Part shown: piece after piece, positions 8,034-16,198 of the stretch
Layout: every line of letters starts with the position of its first letter
Numbering within the stretch: the stretch's first letter is position 1
Assembly (NCBI GenBank): GCA_902363135.1
Contig: CABIZF010000001.1
Location: 1-64,000 of the forward strand
DNA length: 64,000 nucleotides
Reading direction: 5' to 3'
Source: Lachnospiraceae bacterium
Lineage (GTDB): Bacteria; Bacillota; Clostridia; Lachnospirales; Lachnospiraceae
Position numbers and translations under genes: made by a program
The notes under the pieces: model-generated
Seen by the model: only the letters and a program-made list of their open reading frames with translations
Told to the model about the DNA's origin: nothing
The model's database searches: none

Positions 8034-9152
8034 CTACTTTCCGGTATAAATAAGGATATGATTCTTTGTCAGCATGTACAGAGCAGCCATGAGCATGCAT
8101 GGAAGGATCAGAATCACATACCGCACCACGATCCGCAGCTGCTTCTTGTGCAGTGCGAGCGGCAGATAAAAGGCCGTCAGCTCAAACGGAATCATAAAGA
8201 TAGAGGACATATTCAGCCCAAAGGAGCCGAGGATAACCAGAAACGAGTAGACCCACCACGTTTTCCCTTCCGGATTCAAAAGCGTCTTCAGGAAGCAGTA
8301 CAGCAGCGCCGGAATAATCAGAACGGCGAGAATTGTTTTGCCTTCCGACGGGCGGATGATCAGAAATTCAGCTGCCGTGAACAGGTTAAAGCTGAAGAAG
8401 TTCAGCAGCCAGAGAAAGGCGAGCATAAGAGTACTCTTTGCACGGTTCCCATGAAAAAGGAAGCGTCCGATCTCATACATGATGCACTGGTACAAAATGA
8501 TAACGACAGATGCCATAACGGTCATATTCTCTACCATCGGATGCAGATGCAGCAGCTGGCACATGACCGCGCCGTGATTCTGATAGGTTTCCAGCAGATA
8601 TTCCGGGTTCAGGTAGTCGAGGAGCTTACCGGTATATGGATTGTACTGGCTGAGCGTATTCGTATACAGCGAAGTCGCCGTGTCACCAAGGTAGTAGGAC
8701 TGATCCCAGATTGCGTAGGTCTCGTCATTCAGATTAAAAAGAAGGACCTGGGCGGCAATCAGGATGAGCAGCACGCAGGTGCTATATTTCTGCTGTCCGG
8801 TAAAAAGCGACCGCAGACATGCCAGCCTGGGGCAAAAATCCTTTCGCTCGGTAATAAAAAAGAGAATCGATACGAGTATAAGTACAATGGCCCACACAGC
8901 CGACAGCCGGGATAACGGCCATAAAAGCACCTTCATCGGAAGTGCCAGCACCGTAAACAGAAAATGATAGACGAAGAATCCAAGGATTGTCGTGCGCGCA
9001 AATGAAAAATCCGAGGCCGGAACGAGCCGCACCGCAAGTGCACCGAACGCATAATAGAAAAAGAAGTACAGGAGCAGAACTCCTGCGAGAATCAAAAGCT
9101 GAATCATCATTCGTATTCTCCCATATAGATAGTAAGGTTTAAACGGTAACAA
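8034..9152 (-). CDS. Polytopic membrane protein, N-terminal part (DUF6077-like)
   Basis: 372 aa with about nine predicted membrane helices, including a first helix of Leu/Phe/Tyr and a long extracytoplasmic loop around residues 140-200 (DETYAIWDQSYYLGDT, YNPYTGKLLDYLNPEYL). Acidic residues in such loops are typical of membrane-bound GT-C glycosyltransferases. It terminates at TAG 8034-8036, directly followed in frame by the next reading frame. The probable start is the ATG at 9110 (MIQLLILAG) or 9152. Function unknown; a role in surface-polymer assembly is possible. Confidence 0.55.
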   Translation of the reverse strand: MLPFKPYYLYGRIRMMIQLLILAGVLLLYFFFYYAFGALAVRLVPASDFSFARTTILGFFVYHFLFTVLALPMKVLLWPLSRLSAVWAIVLILVSILFFITERKDFCPRLACLRSLFTGQQKYSTCVLLILIAAQVLLFNLNDETYAIWDQSYYLGDTATSLYTNTLSQYNPYTGKLLDYLNPEYLLETYQNHGAVMCQLLHLHPMVENMTVMASVVIILYQCIMYEIGRFLFHGNRAKSTLMLAFLWLLNFFSFNLFTAAEFLIIRPSEGKTILAVLIIPALLYCFLKTLLNPEGKTWWVYSFLVILGSFGLNMSSIFMIPFELTAFYLPLALHKKQLRIVVRYVILILPCMLMAALYMLTKNHILIYTGK

Positions 9153-9258
9153 ATCAAAGCAGAATTTTCCGGCAAAAAAGCACAGAACAAACGATCTGTC
9201 ATCTCTATAAAGATACCAATTTTTGCGGGAAAAATCAAGGCGAAGGGCGATATCTCAA

Positions 9259-9288
9259 TTGACAATAAGAAGACACCGGTTCTATACT
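9259..9288 (+). promoter_or_regulatory. Sigma-A promoter of the surface protein gene
   Basis: TTGACA at 9259-9264 and TATACT at 9283-9288 with an 18-bp spacer, 83 bp before the ATG at 9371. Confidence 0.7.
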
Positions 9289-9370
9289 TGATTCAGGTGG
9301 ACTGTGCCGTTTGGGATCAGAAGTACCAGGATGGCAGAGAACGGCAAAATCAGCAAAGAGGAGAAAGAAA

Positions 9371-11974
9371 ATGGGAAAAAGAGACAGGCTATGGAAAAAG
9401 CTATGGGTACTGGCATTGTGTGGAGTAATGGCTATGGAACCGGCTGCAGCGTGTGCGGAAGAACCGGCAGAAGCGATGAATGCAGCGGATGCTCAGGCAG
9501 ATGTGAGTATGGAGCTGCCGGAAGAAGTGGAAAATGATATCGTGGAGGAGATGGATGAAGCAGTAGCAGAGATACCATCTGAAGCAGGAACAGAGTCCGG
9601 AAAAACGGATGCAGAGGCATCAGACATTGATGAGACGGCAGAAACAGATACGGAAGGAAGCAGCACAGGAGAAGCTGTGGCACCTTACGACGATTCTGGT
9701 CTGGAGGTAGAATCGGTGACGGAGGTGGAGCTGTCGCCGTTTGCGGTGCAGGCTTCGAATGAACTTGGCGGAACCTGCGGGACAAATGTGACGTGGTCCT
9801 TAAAGGATGGAATTATGACGATCTCAGGAAACGGAGCAATGGATGATTTTATCATTGTCCGGGACTGGTACACAGGACAGCTGATCGAAGAGGAAACGCA
9901 TCGAAGCCCGTGGGAAGATTATAATGCGCAGATCCGGGAGGTTTATGTTGAGGATGGCGTGACGTCTGTCGGCAGTATCGCATTTTGTGACTGCTATAAC
10001 CTGGAAAAGGCAGTGCTTGGCAATTCAGTAAAAAAGATCGGAAGTGGCGCGTTTGCAAATGATAAAAATCTGACAGAGCTTTCTCTTGGAAAATCAGTAG
10101 AGTCCATCGGAGACAATGCCTTTTACGGAATTGGTATCAAAACGCTGGTTTTGCCATCCAGTTTGAAAACCATCAATTATTATGGACTTCAGGCGTTGCA
10201 GAAGCTGGAAAACTTTGTGACAGAAAACGGGGGCACTTATCAGGCGGTGGATGGTGTCTTGTATACTGCTAACGGGACCACATTAGTTGCATATCCGTGC
10301 AGCAGAAACGGAGAGTACCGGATTCCGGCTGGTGTTACGAAAATAGAGAGAAATGCGTTCTATCAAACAAGCCTGTCTAAGATCGTAATTCCGGATTCAG
10401 TGACAGAGATCGGAGAGAGTGCGTTTGATTATAGTAATGACTTGAAAACAATTGTGTTCGGAAAGGGAGCAAAGGTAATTCCGAGTAGTTGCTGCTATTA
10501 TGACAGGGCACTGACGACCGTTATTATTCCGGAAGGGGTAACCACCATTAAGGAAAGTGCATTCTGGTGGTGTACGGCGCTAGAAGAAATTACATTACCC
10601 TCTACAGTGAACGTGATCGAAAGGGCATTTGAGAAGGCAACGAAGGTCACAATCCAAAATGACAATATTAAGCAGATTGAGGATGGGACTTATATAGATG
10701 GATTTTATGTGAGTCTGACAGCAACCGAACTGTATCAAAATGCATTTGCGGTACTGGAGCTTGTAAATGCAGAAAGAAAAAAAGCAGGTGTTCCTGCGCT
10801 TGTGATGGATCCGGGCCTTTTGGATACTGCGATGCAAAGAAGCTTTGAAACCGCGCTGTACTGGAGCCATACAAGGCCGAACGGACTGGATTGCTTTACT
10901 GCAAACAATAAAATGAGGGGTGAGAATATTGCGGCAGGGGCACCGACACCGGAATCTGTAATGGATATGTGGATGAATTCAGACGGACACAGGGCGAATA
11001 TACTTTCTTCCGGATTTACAAGCCTTGGCGTTGGCTGTGTATATGCAGATGGCGGTTACTACTGGGTGCAGTGCTTTGGGACTGACTGCGGGACAGCAGC
11101 AAGTGCCGGCAATTACCGGAATACGACGAATACAAGGAATATTTTGGTAAAAAGAGAAGAACCATATTACAGTGCAGAGCTGTGGCTAAGCTCCGATAAG
11201 TTGGCCGCAGGAGATGTGGAAGAGGTATTTGTATGCTGGAATGGTCGGCCTGTCTCAGGTACAAATGCAGTGCTTGTATCCTCAGATCCGGCAGTGTGCG
11301 AAGTGAGCAATGGGAGACTGATTGCAAAAAAAGCAGGTACGGCAACAATTACATTGTATTATGAAGGCTACAGGGAGGCTGCGGTAACAAAAACAGTTAC
11401 GGTGTCAGAGAAGGCATCTGCAGGTAAGCCATCTACAGGCAAGCCATCCGCAGGCCAGGCCCAGTCCAAAAACACATACAAGGTGAACTTTTATCCAAAT
11501 GGCGGTCAGGGAGGCATGATCGTACAGAGTGTAAAGAAAAAAGCAAAGCTGAAAACACTCCCGAAGGTAGTCCGCAGCGGTTATCAGTTCTCCGGCTGGT
11601 ATACGGCGAAGACAAAAGGAAAGAAAGTGTCTGCCTCTACGAAGGTGACGAAAAACCTGAAGCTCTATGCGCGGTGGACAAAAGTGAAGGTAGCTAAGCC
11701 GTCCATAAAAAAGGCTGTGAATAAGAAAAAACAGAAAGCTGCGATAACGGTAAGCAAAGTCTCCGGGGCAAAGGGCTATCAGCTTCTGTATGCGGATAAC
11801 GCAAAATTCAAAAATGCAAAAACAATCACCATTTCAAAGCCCTCCACAACACTGAAAAATTTACAGAAGGGGAAGACATACTATGTAAAAGCAAGAGCTT
11901 ACAAAAAGGATTCCACCGGGAAAAAGGTGTTTGGGGCTTACGGAAAGAGTAAAAAGGTTAAGATCAGGAAATGA
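9371..11974 (+). CDS. Secreted multidomain surface protein: BspA-type LRR, CAP, InlB-type repeat
   Basis: 867 aa. The order is: signal peptide (residues 1-30, cleavage near ACAEE); acidic Glu/Ser/Thr-rich linker to about 125; BspA-like leucine-rich repeats about 190-425 (repeated KIGSGAF, SIGDNAF, EIGESAF units); CAP/SCP-PR1 domain about 457-570 with SHTRPNG, GENIA and DGHRANIL; a bacterial Ig-like segment to about 680; a Ser/Gly/Lys-Pro linker; an InlB B-repeat (Listeria-Bacteroides type) about 703-767 (FYPNGG to GWYTA to LYARW); and a Lys-rich Fn3-like end. There is no LPXTG, so it is probably secreted or held non-covalently. The start at 9371 follows AAAGAGGAGAAAG; an upstream in-frame codon at 9311 would mask the signal peptide. 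It is probably an adhesin or matrix protein. Confidence 0.85.
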   Translation: MGKRDRLWKKLWVLALCGVMAMEPAAACAEEPAEAMNAADAQADVSMELPEEVENDIVEEMDEAVAEIPSEAGTESGKTDAEASDIDETAETDTEGSSTGEAVAPYDDSGLEVESVTEVELSPFAVQASNELGGTCGTNVTWSLKDGIMTISGNGAMDDFIIVRDWYTGQLIEEETHRSPWEDYNAQIREVYVEDGVTSVGSIAFCDCYNLEKAVLGNSVKKIGSGAFANDKNLTELSLGKSVESIGDNAFYGIGIKTLVLPSSLKTINYYGLQALQKLENFVTENGGTYQAVDGVLYTANGTTLVAYPCSRNGEYRIPAGVTKIERNAFYQTSLSKIVIPDSVTEIGESAFDYSNDLKTIVFGKGAKVIPSSCCYYDRALTTVIIPEGVTTIKESAFWWCTALEEITLPSTVNVIERAFEKATKVTIQNDNIKQIEDGTYIDGFYVSLTATELYQNAFAVLELVNAERKKAGVPALVMDPGLLDTAMQRSFETALYWSHTRPNGLDCFTANNKMRGENIAAGAPTPESVMDMWMNSDGHRANILSSGFTSLGVGCVYADGGYYWVQCFGTDCGTAASAGNYRNTTNTRNILVKREEPYYSAELWLSSDKLAAGDVEEVFVCWNGRPVSGTNAVLVSSDPAVCEVSNGRLIAKKAGTATITLYYEGYREAAVTKTVTVSEKASAGKPSTGKPSAGQAQSKNTYKVNFYPNGGQGGMIVQSVKKKAKLKTLPKVVRSGYQFSGWYTAKTKGKKVSASTKVTKNLKLYARWTKVKVAKPSIKKAVNKKKQKAAITVSKVSGAKGYQLLYADNAKFKNAKTITISKPSTTLKNLQKGKTYYVKARAYKKDSTGKKVFGAYGKSKKVKIRK

Positions 11975-12023
11975 TGGTTGAAAAGCAGAGATGGGTTCTG
12001 TCTTTTGATTATGATGAGCGCGT

Positions 12024-12087
12024 AAAAAGCTCTCGCAGGAGCAGAGCCGGTGTAAAATGCCGGTGTGCTTCTGCGGGAGCTTTTTTC
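12024..12087 (+). terminator. Intrinsic terminator of the surface protein gene
   Basis: AAAAAGCTCTCGCAGGAGCA pairs with TGCTTCTGCGGGAGCTTTTTT with a few wobbles, and has an inner GCCGG/CCGG-rich loop. A short open frame (11971-12270) runs through it and is therefore not treated as a gene. The rest of 11975-12361 holds repeat D1, one DnaA-box-like TGTGGATAA (12200-12208) and nothing else recognised. Confidence 0.75.
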
Positions 12088-12095
12088 AGTTATGG

Positions 12096-12155
12096 GCAGG
12101 CAATCCCCTCACCTGCCGCTAAGTGCTCCGCGCACTTGAAGCGGGGGAATGCTTA
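12096..12155 (+). repeat. Dispersed repeat family D, copy D1
   Basis: It folds as an outer stem of CCCC against GGGG and an inner AAGTGC-TCCGC-GCACTT hairpin followed by GAAGCGGGGGAATGCTT. The sequence 63380-63433 has the same plan and similar sequence (inner ATTGC-TTTGC-GCAAT, then GAAGCAGGGGACTTGCTT). The compensatory changes in the inner stem argue for a conserved RNA or DNA hairpin. Confidence 0.55.
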
Positions 12156-12361
12156 TCTGCGTTTAAGATACACAGCCGGTGGGGATAAAGAGGGGAGTCT
12201 GTGGATAAACAGAAAAAAATCGGGCGGCGTGGTTGAAAAGTGTCTGGAAATTTCTTATACTAAAAAATAGTATCTGCTATCTCTGAATATCCGGGACAGA
12301 GGATGGAAAGGGACATCCATGAATCAGAAGACGGCAGGATGTGAAATAATTACGGAAGAAA

Positions 12362-12937
12362 ATGGAGAAACTGATCGTGACAGAGGAATTTTATATAGAT
12401 CCCAGGCTGCAAGAGGAGATCGAGCAGCAGCTTCTGGAGCTGCCGATTGTCCAGTATGCCTGGCTGCCTGCAAAAGAGCTGACCTTTTCAGAAAATGTGC
12501 GTAAGATCTGTCGGGAGGAGTGCCCTCGTTACGGGACGAGCTGGGCCTGCCCGCCGGCGGTCGGGACAGTGACGGAATGCCAGGAACGCTGCAATGCGTA
12601 TCCGGGTGCGTTTGTATTTACGACGATTGCGGAGGTGGCTGATACAGCCAATCTGGAGGAAACATTGGCGACACGTGGGGAGCATGAGGCGGTCACAAAG
12701 GAGATCCGAAAGATTCTGCAGACAAAATTTGAACAGACGCTGGCTTTGTCGGCGGATTCCTGTGAAATTTGCGGAACCTGTGCCTACCCGAATGCACCGT
12801 GCCGTCATCCGGATCATATGGTGCCATGCATTGAAGGATACGGGGTCGTGGTAGCTGATTTTGCCAGAAAAGCAGGCATTGAATTTATGAACGGAGCCGG
12901 GATCGTGACCTGGTTCGGAATGGTGCTGGTTAAATAG
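12362..12937 (+). CDS. DUF2284 domain-containing cysteine-rich metal-binding protein
   Basis: 191 aa. Cysteines cluster in CREECPRYGTSWACPP, in QERC, and in CEICGTCAYPNAPC, which is the DUF2284 pattern and resembles an Fe-S or metal site. Such proteins are common in anaerobes, and the function is not established. GGAAGA precedes the ATG. It stands alone between repeats D1 and A2. Confidence 0.8.
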   Translation: MEKLIVTEEFYIDPRLQEEIEQQLLELPIVQYAWLPAKELTFSENVRKICREECPRYGTSWACPPAVGTVTECQERCNAYPGAFVFTTIAEVADTANLEETLATRGEHEAVTKEIRKILQTKFEQTLALSADSCEICGTCAYPNAPCRHPDHMVPCIEGYGVVVADFARKAGIEFMNGAGIVTWFGMVLVK

Positions 12938-12951
12938 CCGGGTAAAGCGGA

Positions 12952-13038
12952 CATTCGCAATCCATCCCTGCAGCTCTGCTGACAGGGCCTAGCTTCGCTA
13001 CTTGCTCATGAACGCAGTCGCTTCGCGATCTGCGTTCA
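12952..13038 (-). repeat. Composite bulged-hairpin repeat, copy A2 (full length)
   Basis: The inverse of copy A1, identical over about 90 bases except for A/G in the second hairpin region (CTAGACCC in A1, CTAGGCCC here). All three bulged hairpins are present. It lies between the DUF2284 gene and the htrA promoter region. Nothing else is recognised in 12938-13203 apart from a TATACT at 13105-13110 without a good -35. Confidence 0.8.
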
Positions 13039-13203
13039 CAAAATAAACACAGATATCCCACAAAACGACCACATTTTAATCACAAATCGGTCAAAGGGAT
13101 CCATTATACTGTTGGCATAAAGAAAAAGAAAAGGAATGAAGCCGGTGGGAGCAGAAGAGATGCCCCGGAAGCTTCATGGATTAGATCGAAGGAGGTCTTA
13201 TAT

Positions 13204-14442
13204 ATGAGAAAACAGACAGTGATTTCATTATTGTGCGCAGGCGTTTTGACGGCAGGCGCAGTGACAGGGCTTATGGGGTTTGCGGATAACGATACCGCGC
13301 TGGCAGGCAGTGCCGGAACAGAAAAGGTGCAGCTGCTTGCAACATCTGATGTGGATTCAGATTCTGATTCAGACAGCAGTGATACGGCAGAAGCGACCGG
13401 GACAATTACCGGTGTCAGTGATGTAGCGGCAGCGGCAATGCCGTCGGTCGTATCAATTACAAACAAATCCGTGCAGGAGGTACAGAACCTGTACAGTATT
13501 TACGGCTATGGTGCTCCGACCTATGAGCAGGAGAGTACAAGCTGTGGCTCCGGTATCATCATCGGTAAGAATGACAGCGAGCTTCTGATCTGCACGAACA
13601 ACCACGTCGTAGAAAATTCGACGGAGCTGTCCGTTGGTTTTGCGGATGAATCCGTCTGCGAGGCAGTAGTAAAGGGTACGGATGCTTCCAATGACCTGGC
13701 CGTCGTAGCAGTAAAGCTGGATGATATTTCCAGTGATACAATGGATGCCATCAAGGTCGCAGAGATCGGTGATTCCGATAAACTGGTAGTCGGTCAGCAG
13801 GTCGTAGCAATCGGTAATGCACTTGGTTATGGCCAGTCCGTAACGACTGGTATCGTCAGCGCGCTGAACCGTACGATTGATATCGATGGATATCAGGCGG
13901 ACCTGATCCAGACCGATGCAGCGATCAACCCGGGCAACAGCGGTGGAGCGCTTCTGGATATGCAGGGCAGAGTCATTGGTATCAACTCCGCGAAGGCAGC
14001 AGCCAACGGCGTTGAAGGTATGGGCTACGCGATCCCGATTTCGAATGCAAAGTCCATCCTTGAGGATCTGATGAACAAAAAGACCAGAACCGATAAGGTA
14101 GATGAGGCTGACAGTGCTTACGTCGGTATTGCAGGACAGGGTGTATCCGGTGAGATGTCTTCCCTGTATGGTATTCCGGAAGGTATTTATCTGACAGAGG
14201 TACAGGATGGCAGCCCGGCAGCAGATGCAGGACTTCAGAAGGGTGATATCATCACGAAGTTTGATGGCAGCAGCGTGACCAGCAGGCAGGATCTGAAGAC
14301 ACAGCTTGCTTACTATGCAGCAGGCGAAGAGGTTCCGGTCACGATCCAGCGTCAGAACGGCTCCGAGTATGAAGAGCAGAAGGTGACCATCACGCTTGGT
14401 AAGCTTTCTGATTACCAGGACAGCCAGCAGGAGACAAACTGA
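13204..14442 (+). CDS. htrA: HtrA/DegP-type trypsin-like serine protease with PDZ domain
   Basis: 412 aa. An N-terminal hydrophobic signal or anchor (residues 7-26) and an Asp/Ser-rich linker (about 48-60) are followed by a trypsin-like domain with His134 (TNNHVV), Asp164 (NDLAVV) and Ser246 (NPGNSGGAL). The PDZ domain (about 300-395) contains the GSPAADAGLQKGDIIT motif. It degrades or refolds misfolded exported proteins outside the membrane. GAAGGAGG lies 9 bases before the ATG. A terminator follows. All catalytic residues are present. Confidence 0.94.
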   Translation: MRKQTVISLLCAGVLTAGAVTGLMGFADNDTALAGSAGTEKVQLLATSDVDSDSDSDSSDTAEATGTITGVSDVAAAAMPSVVSITNKSVQEVQNLYSIYGYGAPTYEQESTSCGSGIIIGKNDSELLICTNNHVVENSTELSVGFADESVCEAVVKGTDASNDLAVVAVKLDDISSDTMDAIKVAEIGDSDKLVVGQQVVAIGNALGYGQSVTTGIVSALNRTIDIDGYQADLIQTDAAINPGNSGGALLDMQGRVIGINSAKAAANGVEGMGYAIPISNAKSILEDLMNKKTRTDKVDEADSAYVGIAGQGVSGEMSSLYGIPEGIYLTEVQDGSPAADAGLQKGDIITKFDGSSVTSRQDLKTQLAYYAAGEEVPVTIQRQNGSEYEEQKVTITLGKLSDYQDSQQETN

Positions 14443-14485
14443 TCGGCGATCCGAAAAATGTAATATTCCCTCCCTTTCATAAATA

Positions 14486-14529
14486 AAAATGTCGCTTTCC
14501 GGCAGAAATGCCGGAAGGCGGCATTTTTT
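14486..14529 (+). terminator. Intrinsic terminator of htrA
   Basis: AAATGTCGC plus TTCCGGCA pairs with TGCCGGAA plus GGCGGCATTT around a GAAA tetraloop, followed by a T-run. Confidence 0.85.
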
Positions 14530-14606
14530 GGTGCGCTAAAAAAGGAAATAAAGTATAATGATAGTATGTAATCCTGCGGAATATGTGGCCTGGTTGCCGG
14601 AAGTTA

Positions 14607-14635
14607 TTGAGCATTGCCCAAATTTCCGCTATAAT
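14607..14635 (+). promoter_or_regulatory. Sigma-A promoter of the YkgJ-family gene
   Basis: TTGAGC at 14607-14612, 17-bp spacer, TATAAT at 14630-14635; the coding region starts 36 bp further on. Confidence 0.65.
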
Positions 14636-14671
14636 AGAGACACTATGGGCAGCTGAGAAAGGAAAAGACAA

Positions 14672-15364
14672 ATGAAACGAAATGTAAGTCTGGAGGAGAT
14701 TTCCGACGGAAGGCTGTATGATAAAAATGATATGGTGCGGGCTGGCTGCGGTGACTGTAAGGGGTGCTCTGCATGCTGCCACGGAATGGGAGAAACGATC
14801 ATTCTCGATCCGTATGATCTGTGGCGCCTGACGGTGAATCTGGGGGTGACGGCGAATGGGCTGCTGCAGGAAAAGCTGGAGCTGCATGTTGTGGATGGGA
14901 TGATTCTTCCAAATCTGCGGATGAATCCGACGACTTCCGCCTGTGGTTTTTTGGATAAGGAGGGTCGGTGCAGCATTCATGCATATCGCCCGGGGATTTG
15001 CAGGCTGTTCCCGCTGGGACGCTACTACGAAGATTCGGCCGAAGCAGCATCAGGCATCCGGGAGGCGGGATATTTTCGCTATTTTCTGCAGGTGCATGAA
15101 TGTCCGATGCCGAATAAGACGAAGGTAAAGGTTGGGAAATGGGTCGATACTCCGCAGCTGGAGCAATATGAGGCTTATATCCGTAAGTGGCACAGCTTTC
15201 TGGAGACAGTCGAAAAAATGCTGCCGCAGATGCCGGAAGAGCAGGTGAAAAATGTGAATCTGTTCGTGCTGAAGCTGTTCTTTTTAAAGCCGTATGAGGC
15301 CGGAGATTTTTATTCGCAGTTTCAGGAGCGGATGACGATGGCACGGGATGTGCTGGAGCTGTAA
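14672..15364 (+). CDS. YkgJ family cysteine cluster protein
   Basis: 230 aa. The zinc/iron-chelating cysteine cluster is CGDCKGCSACCHGMG near residues 26-40, then CGFLDKEGRCSIHAYRPGICRLFP near 90-113. This is the pattern of the YkgJ/CxxCxxCC family. The remaining 115 residues are helical. The function is unknown; a metal-binding or Fe-S role is inferred from the cysteines. It has its own promoter and is 88 bp from the next gene. Confidence 0.85.
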   Translation: MKRNVSLEEISDGRLYDKNDMVRAGCGDCKGCSACCHGMGETIILDPYDLWRLTVNLGVTANGLLQEKLELHVVDGMILPNLRMNPTTSACGFLDKEGRCSIHAYRPGICRLFPLGRYYEDSAEAASGIREAGYFRYFLQVHECPMPNKTKVKVGKWVDTPQLEQYEAYIRKWHSFLETVEKMLPQMPEEQVKNVNLFVLKLFFLKPYEAGDFYSQFQERMTMARDVLEL

Positions 15365-15452
15365 ATAGAATCATAGCAAACGCACGACAGCGGATGTGCA
15401 TGGTGATAGAAAAAATCAGGAGGATGTGAAAAAATCAGGAGGATGTGAAAAA

Positions 15453-16079
15453 ATGGAAATGGATAACAGATACCGCAGAGATCATGAGCTGCCATATTTT
15501 GCAGATGACAGCGTGATAGCGGAACAGATTAAGGTAAAAAAAGCAATCCGGGAGTACAACACGGTGATGCCATTTGAGCCGGAAAAGGGACGGGCATGTC
15601 TGGATGAAATCGGTCTGCAGCACGGAGAAAATTTATATTTTGAGCCGCCGTTTCACTGTGAATATGGCAGCCATATTAAACTCGGAGAAAATTTTTATGC
15701 AAATACCGGTTGTGTGATGCTTGATGTCGGGAAGATTACGATCGGGAAAAATGTCATGTTTGGACCGCACGTTTCGATTTATACGGCGGGCCATCCGCTG
15801 CATCCGGACAGTCGTAATTCCGGATATGAGTATGGCATTGCGGTGACGATCGGGGATAATGTCTGGATTGGCGGAAGCTGCGTCATTCTTCCTGGGGTGA
15901 AGATCGGAAACAATGCGGTCATCGGTGCGGGAAGCGTCGTCACAAAGGACATTCCGGATAATGTGTGTGCAGCCGGGAATCCGTGCCGCGTTATCCGTGA
16001 TATTACGGAGGAGGATCGGCAGTATTATTTTAAGGACCGGAAGTTTGACGACGAGGTGTGGAGTAAGATAAAAGGTTAA
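15453..16079 (+). CDS. Maltose/galactoside O-acetyltransferase-like enzyme
   Basis: 208 aa, left-handed beta-helix acetyltransferase. An N-terminal helical segment (residues 1-60) is followed by hexapeptide repeats with HIKLGENFYANTGCVMLD, the catalytic-His region IYTAGHPLHPDSR, and VWIGGSCVILPGVKIG near the end. Family members acetylate sugars with acetyl-CoA. The start at 15453 follows a perfect AGGAGG. That site lies in a tandem duplication: an AAAATCAGGAGGATGTGAA unit occurs twice at about 15413-15451, so two Shine-Dalgarno sequences precede one start. Confidence 0.85.
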   Translation: MEMDNRYRRDHELPYFADDSVIAEQIKVKKAIREYNTVMPFEPEKGRACLDEIGLQHGENLYFEPPFHCEYGSHIKLGENFYANTGCVMLDVGKITIGKNVMFGPHVSIYTAGHPLHPDSRNSGYEYGIAVTIGDNVWIGGSCVILPGVKIGNNAVIGAGSVVTKDIPDNVCAAGNPCRVIRDITEEDRQYYFKDRKFDDEVWSKIKG

Positions 16080-16133
16080 CAGCCTAAGATATACAGCAAA
16101 ATCAAATATAAAATAATTGACCCGAATCAAGTC

Positions 16134-16165
16134 AAGTAGCGAAGCGGATTGAGAATATCCGCTTT
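16134..16165 (+). repeat. Bulged-hairpin repeat, copy A4 (third hairpin only)
   Basis: AAGTAGCGAAGC followed by a variant of the third hairpin (GCGGATTGAGAATATCCGC). Here the stem is extended because ATATCC pairs with GGAT. The copy lacks hairpins one and two. Confidence 0.55.
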
Positions 16166-16198
16166 GACGAGCACATGGAAAAAGGGAGGGTTTTACAA

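Noticed and set aside
11971..12270. A 99-aa open frame after the surface protein gene
   Set aside because: It runs straight through an intrinsic terminator and repeat D1, its composition is unlike a protein, and it has no independent ribosome binding site.
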